A DNA stretch of 64,000 nt, taken from positions 62,001-126,000 of the forward strand of contig SVEG01000007.1 of assembly GCA_015057505.1 (NCBI GenBank). The letters are read 5' to 3'. This stretch comes from Lachnospiraceae bacterium. GTDB lineage: Bacteria > Bacillota > Clostridia > Lachnospirales > Lachnospiraceae. Numbering within the stretch: position 1 is the first letter of the stretch; each line of letters begins with the position of its first letter. Below, in pieces: positions 52,478 to 59,606 of the stretch. A program made the translations under genes and the position numbers. The notes under the pieces are model-generated. The model was not told the DNA's origin. It ran no database searches and saw only the letters and a list, made by a program, of their open reading frames with translations.

Positions 52478-53284
52478 CTAAAACAAATACTGATACTTTT
52501 GCCTCTGATAACGCAAAAGCTCTATAATTCGTTCTTTAATTTCTGTGGGGTAATACGGTTCCTTGTCTAATAATCTTTCAAGATCCCTGATTGTAAATCT
52601 AAACTTTACATGCTGACCATAAAGTTGCTCCGCCACATCCAACTGTTCATCAAAGTTTGTAGAAAATGTTTTTGCTTTCACATCCCTCATCAAATTCAAC
52701 ACATCTTCACCTATAGGATAATCCATGGTAGTATCAGAAAGCAATGCTGCTCCGTTATCAAAAAACGGACAGTATCTGTAAGCACCCTTCTCATCCAGCA
52801 AAACAGCTATATTGTGTGTATGACGGTCTTCATTTAGAAAAAAAGCATCCAACGTCAGCATTTTACTCATATATGCTCCAAAATCCTTAAGTCCAGTAAT
52901 CCGAACAGTCTGTTCCACAAGAAAACGTAATCTCTGCCCTACGTCGCTTATTTTATATATACTATTATTAAGGCTTTCATTATAAACATTTTTAAAAAGT
53001 CTTTCTAAAGTTATTAACTGCCAGCCTTTCGGAAGAAAATCCTTACTGTAACAACCAAGATATTTGCTACGATGATACATCATTTCTTCTGTCTCATACA
53101 AAATATATTCCTCCTCTGCTAAAGAAGAGTCCTTTAACAAATGCGATATCACATATTCTGCAAGACCTTCATATCCCGTATAATCTGCCTTATACCAGTT
53201 TCTGCTGTTAGACCATTTCAACTGATTTCCTTTAGAGGACTGACGATCGATAGTTTTAACGTCCTGCTCAAACAATTCAATCAT
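52478..53284 (-). CDS. compact HipA-like kinase (toxin candidate)
   Basis: Start at 53284 with GAGAGGTG 6 nt upstream; a GTG 9 bp earlier is possible. 268 residues, without the N-terminal subdomain of full HipA (about 420). Kinase marks: LKWSNSRNWYKADYTGYEGLAEYV (Gly/Lys region), the catalytic LNEDRHTHNIAVL (Asp, Asn) and the metal site YCPFFDNGAALL. Such short HipA-like kinases include the HipT/CtkA types. It follows the HTH gene by 5 bp, as in a toxin-antitoxin pair. A housekeeping function cannot be ruled out. Confidence 0.8.
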   Translation of the reverse strand: MIELFEQDVKTIDRQSSKGNQLKWSNSRNWYKADYTGYEGLAEYVISHLLKDSSLAEEEYILYETEEMMYHRSKYLGCYSKDFLPKGWQLITLERLFKNVYNESLNNSIYKISDVGQRLRFLVEQTVRITGLKDFGAYMSKMLTLDAFFLNEDRHTHNIAVLLDEKGAYRYCPFFDNGAALLSDTTMDYPIGEDVLNLMRDVKAKTFSTNFDEQLDVAEQLYGQHVKFRFTIRDLERLLDKEPYYPTEIKERIIELLRYQRQKYQYLF

Positions 53285-53289
53285 ATTAC

Positions 53290-53844
53290 TCACCTCTCAA
53301 TTCGGATCCAAAAATTATCTTCTGCCATCCGACCTTGTGTCTTCTCTATAATCATTAACGGTTCATAAAAAGGCAAATCCAACTCTTTGAGAATGAGCTT
53401 CATCTTATCTCTGGTTCTCGGAAAACACCGAGATTCCAAAAACTCCTCATATTGTTCAAAAGTCGGCTTTTCTTCCCGACCAAAAGCACGAAGCATATAA
53501 TGCTTTGTATAATTAAAAATACGTACTTTTCTGGAGGGTTCATCAACATCAATAATTGTACATATATCTTCATTACACATATACCACAATCTCATAGCAT
53601 ATGTCTTAGGTGGAATTTTCAAATCATCGCTACTTTGCGGATATTCATTAAGAAGTTTTACCAACGTAACTATCGGTCCTGTTATCTCCTTATCTGAAAC
53701 AGATGACTCCCACCGCTCAATGGTTTTCTTTGAAACATTAACCAGCTCTGCAAACTCTGTCTGTGATAAATTAAGCTTTTTTCTTATATTTTTAATATCT
53801 GTTGCACACAGGCTCTCTGATATTGCAAATTTTTTCTCAGTCAT
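53290..53844 (-). CDS. HTH protein with unknown C-terminal domain, antitoxin candidate
   Basis: 184 residues. The N-terminal XRE-like HTH (about 14-60: IKNIRKKLNLSQTEFAELVNVSKKTIERWESS) is joined to a conserved-looking C-terminal domain of about 110 residues, with WYMCNEDICTIIDVDEPSRKVRIFNYT and a distinctive end (KLILKELDLPFYEPLMIIE then AEDNFWIRI). I recall similar ends in clostridial HTH proteins next to various toxin-like genes, but cannot confirm. The domain could supply the kinase subdomain missing from the partner, as HipS does in tripartite systems; this is speculative. Confidence 0.7.
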   Translation of the reverse strand: MTEKKFAISESLCATDIKNIRKKLNLSQTEFAELVNVSKKTIERWESSVSDKEITGPIVTLVKLLNEYPQSSDDLKIPPKTYAMRLWYMCNEDICTIIDVDEPSRKVRIFNYTKHYMLRAFGREEKPTFEQYEEFLESRCFPRTRDKMKLILKELDLPFYEPLMIIEKTQGRMAEDNFWIRIER

Positions 53845-53921
53845 AGGTTAAAACCTCCAATCCGGGATATATTTATTATAATAATATGCTCACTAATAAT
53901 AGAGTTCTCATTTTTTACATA

Positions 53922-53975
53922 ATTATACCCTCAAAATAAGGGTGTGTCAAGATTATTTTGCCCTTATCTTGAGGG
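53922..53975 (-). promoter_or_regulatory. promoter of the HTH/HipA-like pair with paired operators
   Basis: Minus-strand TTGACA (53950-53945), 17-bp spacer, TATAAT (53927-53922). CCCTCAAAATAAGGG fills the spacer (53928-53942) and an inverted near-copy CCCTTATCTTGAGGG lies upstream of the -35 (53961-53975); 14 of 15 positions agree. Confidence 0.75.
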
Positions 53976-54106
53976 TTTTGTGTATTTTACTACCTACTTC
54001 TTACATGAGCCATGCCGACAGACTCGCGAGCAAGCTCGCTGCTTACGCGCAAAGAAAAAGCACCGACCCCGTGGCCCTTATGTCCACAAAACCGATACTT
54101 CCAAAG

Positions 54107-54148
54107 TGCGCCTCCAGGGGCTCGAACCCTGGACACCCTGATTAAGAG
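54107..54148 (-). other. tRNA-Lys(CTT) 3' fragment, attachment site of the island
   Basis: On the minus strand the 42 bp contain the anticodon loop CTCTTAA (54148-54142), the 3' anticodon strand TCAGG, variable loop, T-arm CAGGG-TTCGAGC-CCCTG and acceptor strand GAGGCGC-A. The 5' half is missing: upstream, TTCGG replaces the expected CCTGA. A break exactly at the anticodon loop is typical of att sites for tRNA-targeting integrases. Confidence 0.8.
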
Positions 54149-54629
54149 CCGAACAGAAGTCTCGACGACTCTTAATTTTAGCAAAATATCCTAGCGACGA
54201 TGTCCTTATCAAAGGCCTTATTTCAGAGTTTTATGTAGTTTTAGCTGACCGCCAACTCGACCGCCAAGTGTCAAAACAATAATTTTTCTTGGCGGTCGGG
54301 TGTAATTTTATCTATCAATACAGATATATAATTTGCAAGCGTTATCGTTAGTAGCAATAGCTTTATTTCATTATTTATGATTTTTCATTTAGGCTCTGAT
54401 CTTGTTAGCTTTTTTTATCATATCATCGAAATTATATATGCGCAGAAACATCACGACTTGTATTAAATAGTAAAATGCAAGCCAAAGCTAGCTCCAAAGA
54501 ATAGTTGGAAACTTTTTATCTATACTCTTTAATATATAATAGACGGATGACATAATTAATCATCCGCCTTTACACATTAAATTTCTATAACTACCATTTA
54601 TATAACATAATTTTTAATCAAATTACACT
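54149..54629. repeat. left end of the island: repeats, no gene
   Basis: GACCGCCAA occurs at 54247-54255 and 54259-54267 (12-bp period), and inverted as TTGGCGGTC at 54289-54297. ATTAAGAG / CTCTTAAT form an inverted repeat close to the att fragment (54140-54173). A stem at 54542-54568 (GACGGATGA / TCATCCGCC) may end transcription of the operon to the right. No coding sequence is evident. Confidence 0.55.
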
Positions 54630-56318
54630 TTATTCACTCAACAATTCCGAAGCACTTTCAGAAACAATTATTGGTGGTAAACCATCTGCATCTTTTTTCT
54701 CAGCCAAAGCATTAAATTTTGGAATAAAGTTATCAATAAATGTCGCAACTTTATCTGAATTTTTATCACACCAATATTGAAATAAAATGTTTTGCTCCCC
54801 CAATACACTTTCTGTCTGTTTAAACCAAGCTTTATACTCTGCTGTGTTATATTGAGTTGCATCTAATGGCCAATTACTAAAACAAATATCATATGTCAAT
54901 GCAGATACATGTGAATAATCTCGGCTAAATTCTCCAAAATGTTCATAGTCTTTTAATAAAACAAATAAATCCTTTTCTATAACTAATGGCAAAATCATTA
55001 TATTACTAGAGGCTTCGACTAGACGAGATTTGTTTCTATATTCTCTCCTCTCAGGCACATCCCCATCCAAAACAATAACATTGTTTATAAATTCTGGAAC
55101 CTTTTTTTCATACAATTGAATATAATTTGTCCATCCTAAATTTATGTCAATAAAATCCATGTACAAGTCTAAATTAACATGTTGAGAATTCGATAAAATA
55201 TATCGCAAAAAATCAATGGCTTTCTTGTCTTCACAATAAATATTAACTTTATTTCCTCCTCCTGGAGCAACTAAATTAATATCATTTAATACTCTATTGA
55301 GTTCACTACTCGACAAAATATTCTTAGGCATAATAGTTCTTGTTCCCACCCTATCATACTGCGGTTCTAAATATACTACAGAACTATTATACGCATAGAC
55401 TGGTAATTCAATACCTCTTTCCTGAAATTCCTTTCGTTGCAACTTATTTACACACCTTAGTATAATTGGTGAATGTGTAGTAAACACAATCTGTATTTTG
55501 TACTCCTTTGCTGCTTCTAGCAAGTACTCAACTAACTTCATTTGTGAAAACCCGTACAATGTAGCATCTAATTCATCAATAAGTAACAAACCGCCTTTAT
55601 AATCTCTTCCATACTGCTCCTTCAATCGCTTAAAAGATAATACTGCCAATAAAATACGTGTAATATTACCTTCACCTGCAGAGTTAGAAAAAATATCATG
55701 AACATCATCACTAATGCCTGCAAAAGTTTTGGAGGCAGTTCCCTTTTCTAGTCCAACCGAAACCTCTCCGTTTATGCTTTGAATGGATAATATCTTTCTA
55801 TAATTTATAACACAATAATCCAATTCTTCTTCGGTTAAATCAATCTGCACTTCATTAGTCTTTCCCGATTCTCCTATAGGAAACAATCTACTTAAACTTA
55901 AAAAATATACCGGAAGTTGTATATAGCCAGCTCCACTTGCTCTACTTTCAGAGTTCCAAAATCTTAATGTTGGTTCTCTATCTCTCTGCCTTCTAGCTAT
56001 ACTTTCTACCGAATAATATTCTTTATTATATACACCTTGATGCAAGTTTAATTTCCATTTATGCCGACCTATAATATCATGTTCTGGTGAGATTTTAAAT
56101 TTTTCTTTAAACTGTGAGCGGAAATTGTAGCCATCAATTGTTTTGCATCCATACATAGCATGTCCCTTAGATATTGTAAATGGCTGACCTAGCATTCCCA
56201 ATACAGTCGTTTTTTGAGTCGCATTACGTCCTGAGATAGCAGTTATATATCGTCCAAGACCAAACGACACATTCTCAAATGCCCTAAACTGTTCTATCTC
56301 TATTTCTTTGATAATCAT
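54630..56318 (-). CDS. OLD-family ATPase with C-terminal TOPRIM nuclease domain
   Basis: 562 residues. N-terminal ABC/SMC-type ATPase: IEQFRAFENVSFGLG, a non-standard Walker A GRNATQKTT (30-38), signature-like NSAGEGNITRILLAV (212-226), Walker B GLLLIDELDA (243-252) and H-loop VFTTHSP (about 278-284). The C-terminal half has TOPRIM marks: NIYCEDKKAIDFLRYIL (Glu about 363) and VIVLDGD (Asp about 418 and 420). The same layout is found in OLD and GajA nucleases. Last gene of a three-gene operon, 12 bp after the ParB-like gene, with AGGAGG. Predicted effector of a phage-defence module. Confidence 0.82.
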   Translation of the reverse strand: MIIKEIEIEQFRAFENVSFGLGRYITAISGRNATQKTTVLGMLGQPFTISKGHAMYGCKTIDGYNFRSQFKEKFKISPEHDIIGRHKWKLNLHQGVYNKEYYSVESIARRQRDREPTLRFWNSESRASGAGYIQLPVYFLSLSRLFPIGESGKTNEVQIDLTEEELDYCVINYRKILSIQSINGEVSVGLEKGTASKTFAGISDDVHDIFSNSAGEGNITRILLAVLSFKRLKEQYGRDYKGGLLLIDELDATLYGFSQMKLVEYLLEAAKEYKIQIVFTTHSPIILRCVNKLQRKEFQERGIELPVYAYNSSVVYLEPQYDRVGTRTIMPKNILSSSELNRVLNDINLVAPGGGNKVNIYCEDKKAIDFLRYILSNSQHVNLDLYMDFIDINLGWTNYIQLYEKKVPEFINNVIVLDGDVPERREYRNKSRLVEASSNIMILPLVIEKDLFVLLKDYEHFGEFSRDYSHVSALTYDICFSNWPLDATQYNTAEYKAWFKQTESVLGEQNILFQYWCDKNSDKVATFIDNFIPKFNALAEKKDADGLPPIIVSESASELLSE

Positions 56319-56330
56319 TCTCTATGCCTC

Positions 56331-57809
56331 CTATTCAGCAATCAAATAATTAACTAATGTTAATAAGCCTCTTTTAGGAAGCTCGACTAAAGTTATTGTA
56401 TCAAGCTGAAACTCCGCCGGACGATGAACCACCCAATTAAGCGGATCAACTTTCTTTTCATAATCATCAAACAAAGCAGTAAAATACTTCCGCATTTCTG
56501 TATTTGTAATATAATTCGGCAGATTCCTGTTATAATTCTCTATAATTTTACTTAATTTAGATATACTTCTTATATTTTCCCAAATCAGCTTGTTCTGCCC
56601 CTGAATACAATGTTTCTTCGAATAATATATTATAGCTTGCTCAATTGCAGAGCGAATCAAAAACACAGCAGCAATAGGCAATTTATCCACCAATTTCTTT
56701 TCAGAAAAATATCTTAATTCACTACATACTTCTGCAATTCCGTGAGTATCTACATCATTTGGATTCAAATGCGAATAATTTATTCCCAAAAAGAAATATG
56801 GTAAATTTTTTATGCTACCAGCACTAGTTTGTTGTAAAATATCATTTTTGACACTATTTGTATAAATTTCATCTGACGTATTTACCAACTTTTCGCTATT
56901 TTGTTCATTGCTAATTTCTTTCTTATTACCTTCTTCTTTTACAGTCTCTGTTTGTTTTCTTTCTTGTTCTTCTGCTTGCTCGTACTTACCATCTTGAGTT
57001 TGTGTTATTCTATCATTAATATAATCTTCAATTAAAGGAAGAACTTTATCTTCTATTTGCCTTGCACGATTAAATAATCTAGTTACAGATACTCCTTCAT
57101 TTTTGGCACTCTCTTCTATCTCTCTTGCAACATTGACAATCAACTTCATTTTATGTTCAGTAAAAGTATTCTCATCAGCTAAATCTAAACCAATATTTTC
57201 TTTTATTTCTTTATTACCAAATATTCTCTGAATTGTTGTATATGGCATTATTGATGTTATGTCAAAATTGTCACAATGCTTTTTTACATAATAATCTATT
57301 AAATATGCTACAGACTTCTGGTCACTTTGACGAACCTTAAAAGCTTCTTTTTCTCTAGCATTCCACGCCTTTACTCCTCTTCCCTTATCTTCTCCCGAAT
57401 GGAGTCTCTCCATTATAAAGAATGCTTCCTTCTCATCTGTGACATAGCACAACACTTCTTGAATCGGATTAATTAACTGATTTGATATTTTCTCTGCCTT
57501 ATCACGTGTTGCTTTGTCTAAAAAATCAAAATAAGTTGGATTTATTAATAATTTAATTGCTGCAACTCTTCTATTTCCTTCATATACTATATATTTTTTA
57601 ATTTCATCAAAATATACTACTACTAATTGTTGATTTCCTAATAACCCATAGTTTTTAATGTCCTCTGCCAAATTCAGCATATATTGATTACCTACAGATT
57701 CAAACAATTTTTTCAGTGTATCTTTCTCACCCATTGCAATTGCATGCCGTGGATTCTCATTATAATTCACTATTTCTTTGATATTTATCCTACGTAATTC
57801 CCCTGCCAT
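56331..57809 (-). CDS. ParB/Srx-like domain protein with HEPN-like C-terminal domain
   Basis: 492 residues. The N-terminal part (about 5-90) has the ParB pattern INIKEIVNYNENPRH and KYIVYEGNRRVAAIKLL (EGNRR, about 77-81, in place of the GERR CTP/nuclease motif). A helical middle follows (about 110-255), then a Glu/Lys/Gln-rich linker (about 260-315) and a C-terminal helical domain (about 370-492) with FLIRSAIEQAIIYYSKKH and NWVVHRP, which resembles HEPN nucleases (Nx3H). The Arg normally before Asn is replaced by Leu. It may recognise DNA or act as an RNase; function is inferred from context. GGAGAG precedes the ATG. Confidence 0.7.
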   Translation of the reverse strand: MAGELRRINIKEIVNYNENPRHAIAMGEKDTLKKLFESVGNQYMLNLAEDIKNYGLLGNQQLVVVYFDEIKKYIVYEGNRRVAAIKLLINPTYFDFLDKATRDKAEKISNQLINPIQEVLCYVTDEKEAFFIMERLHSGEDKGRGVKAWNAREKEAFKVRQSDQKSVAYLIDYYVKKHCDNFDITSIMPYTTIQRIFGNKEIKENIGLDLADENTFTEHKMKLIVNVAREIEESAKNEGVSVTRLFNRARQIEDKVLPLIEDYINDRITQTQDGKYEQAEEQERKQTETVKEEGNKKEISNEQNSEKLVNTSDEIYTNSVKNDILQQTSAGSIKNLPYFFLGINYSHLNPNDVDTHGIAEVCSELRYFSEKKLVDKLPIAAVFLIRSAIEQAIIYYSKKHCIQGQNKLIWENIRSISKLSKIIENYNRNLPNYITNTEMRKYFTALFDDYEKKVDPLNWVVHRPAEFQLDTITLVELPKRGLLTLVNYLIAE

Positions 57810-57818
57810 ATAGCTCTC

Positions 57819-58673
57819 CTATAAAATAGTTATTAATTCATTTTCCTTCTTCGGTCTTTGAATATTTTTAGAAAAGAACATTACTTCACTTGCATTCTTC
57901 TTTTCCTGCAAAGTATATTGTAATTCGAACTCAACCCTATCGACTTGAGCATACATATTCTTAATTTCATTTACATTGTCATATGTAACAATCCATTTAC
58001 GTCTTTTCATTTTATCAATAATATGATTTGCCAAATTAGCATGATCACCATGGACATAAAAATTAGTATATAATCCTGGTCCTTTGCTATAATATGGAGG
58101 ATCAAAAAAAGTAAATGCTTTTCGCGTCTTCAAAACCACTTGGTCAATAAAATCAAGAGCTTCCATATTATATAACTGTATTCTTTCTCTATATGACGCA
58201 ATTTTCTTTATTTGTTCAATCAATTTTTCCTTATTAAAGCGACAATTTATACTATAATTTCCAGTCTGGTCTTTTCCTCCAATTGGCCCTGCTTTGTCAA
58301 TAATTCCAGAACGATTTGTGCGATTTAAGAAAAAAGTAGAGAAACCTATTTCTAATGTGTTATGTAGTTCAAGATTATTTCGTATTTCTTTTTGTTGCTC
58401 CCATTCTTGAATGGTCACATCTGTATTCTGAATTAATTTTATAAAATCTTCTGTTCGATTTAGTACGCTATCCCAAAAGCAAAAAATGGTATAATCAAAA
58501 TCATTAATAATCACTTTTTTGACAACATTGTTAATCAACAGTTCTAAGGCAATTGCCGTCCCACCACAAAAAGGCTCTATATACATGGTACAACCATTTT
58601 CTTTCACTAGAGCTTCTACATACCTATATAATTTATACTTTCCACCTGGGTATCTTAGCGGAGACGGATTCAT
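57819..58673 (-). CDS. D12-class N6-adenine DNA methyltransferase (Dam-like)
   Basis: Start at 58673 with GGAAGGTG 8 nt upstream; 284 residues. PSPLRYPGGKYKLYRYV and IEPFCGGTAIALEL (SAM-binding FxGG, about 34-38), NRTNRSGI, and the catalytic TFFDPPYYSKGPGLY (DPPY, 191-194). These are the marks of D12-class enzymes such as Dam and M.DpnII. No partner restriction endonuclease of the DpnII type is adjacent; instead a ParB-like and an OLD-like gene follow after 9 and 12 bp. It may mark self DNA for the module. Confidence 0.9.
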   Translation of the reverse strand: MNPSPLRYPGGKYKLYRYVEALVKENGCTMYIEPFCGGTAIALELLINNVVKKVIINDFDYTIFCFWDSVLNRTEDFIKLIQNTDVTIQEWEQQKEIRNNLELHNTLEIGFSTFFLNRTNRSGIIDKAGPIGGKDQTGNYSINCRFNKEKLIEQIKKIASYRERIQLYNMEALDFIDQVVLKTRKAFTFFDPPYYSKGPGLYTNFYVHGDHANLANHIIDKMKRRKWIVTYDNVNEIKNMYAQVDRVEFELQYTLQEKKNASEVMFFSKNIQRPKKENELITIL

Positions 58674-59014
58674 ACAATCACCTTCCAAAACAATATTTTC
58701 CCAATTTTCATTATAAACTATCGCTCAAAAACTGTCTATCTTTTTCACATCCTATTGTGAACTTCATATATATTACTACTACATATATTTTAACACACTA
58801 ATCTTACAATTCCCTTACAATATAAACATTAATTCGACATTTTTTTCTTTTTTGCTATTTTTTCTACGGCGACCGTTGTTATATGAATCACCTTGTTATT
58901 TAACGTATAACAAAGCTTAATAACTACTTCTTTATGCATATGTTATTTTTTTCAAAAATAACGGCGATATATGCAATGCAGATAACGCCGTCATAATCTA
59001 TATATGTACTTTAT
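58674..59014 (-). promoter_or_regulatory. promoter, operator and terminator upstream of the methyltransferase operon
   Basis: Minus-strand TAGACA (58738-58733), 17-bp spacer, TATAAT (58715-58710). Five bp upstream of the -35 is the perfect palindrome TTCACA-N6-TGTGAA (58744-58761). A stem ACGGCG / CGCCGT followed on the minus strand by TTATTTTTG (about 58959-58990) ends the gene at 59015. No coding gene is visible here. Confidence 0.6.
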
Positions 59015-59587
59015 TTACTCTTCCTCAAAGAGTTCTGATTCTTCTTCCTCTAACCCTCCTTCCTCTGATTCTTCTTCGCTTTCTTCAAGCAGTTCCTCGT
59101 CCGCCTCTTCGTTCAGCTCCGCATCCAATTCTTCGCCTTCGTCGATGTCGACAGACAAAATATCGTCCTCTTCCGCAGTAGCTCTCATCTGAACAAGGAA
59201 GACATCTTCACACAGCTCTCCATCATAGAAGGAACACGTGCTATGTTTTGTGAGATCAATATCAAATTGCTCAATAATAGCTTTCGTTAAAGCTGTGCAG
59301 TAAATCATATATGTCTTATTACGAATAGAGACTTTATAACCAGCACCATGTCCATCACTAAAAACTAAATATTCATCTGTATAACTTACATTAACATAAT
59401 CTGGACTTCCTAAAGCTAAAAAAAGCTTTTTTGATAAAGAAACTCTCTTTCCCGCCTTATGCCATGTAATAGTAATCAATGCAGTCTTTCCTGCTTGTCT
59501 TTTATAATCTACTAATCTCGCATTGTGCGTAACATCGAACTTCTTAACTGATGCTTTAATAACATCTAATTTATCTTTTTTTATCAT
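59015..59587 (-). CDS. small protein with hyperacidic tail, unknown function
   Basis: 190 residues. The first 135 are basic to neutral with predicted strands (RLVDYKRQAGKTALITITWHK, DEYLVFSDGHGAGYKVSIRN). The last 55 consist mainly of Glu and Asp with few hydrophobics (from about EEDDILSVDIDEGEEL to the end). GAAGGAGG stands 8 nt before ATG. Located 19 bp after the primase-helicase gene, it may aid replication or act as a DNA mimic; both are guesses. Confidence 0.65.
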   Translation of the reverse strand: MIKKDKLDVIKASVKKFDVTHNARLVDYKRQAGKTALITITWHKAGKRVSLSKKLFLALGSPDYVNVSYTDEYLVFSDGHGAGYKVSIRNKTYMIYCTALTKAIIEQFDIDLTKHSTCSFYDGELCEDVFLVQMRATAEEDDILSVDIDEGEELDAELNEEADEELLEESEEESEEGGLEEEESELFEEE

Positions 59588-59606
59588 TTTAAATGACCTC
59601 CTTCAT

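Noticed and set aside
54107-54180. Complete tRNA-Lys gene
   Set aside because: The 5' acceptor strand, D-arm and 5' anticodon strand are absent, so only the 3' 42 bp remain.
53942-54194. Several frames of 60-67 codons around the tRNA-Lys fragment
   Set aside because: They translate the tRNA fragment and the HTH-gene promoter; typical false frames at tRNA sequences.
59004-59192. Ser-rich plus-strand frame
   Set aside because: It is the antisense of the Glu/Asp-rich tail of the gene at 59015-59587.
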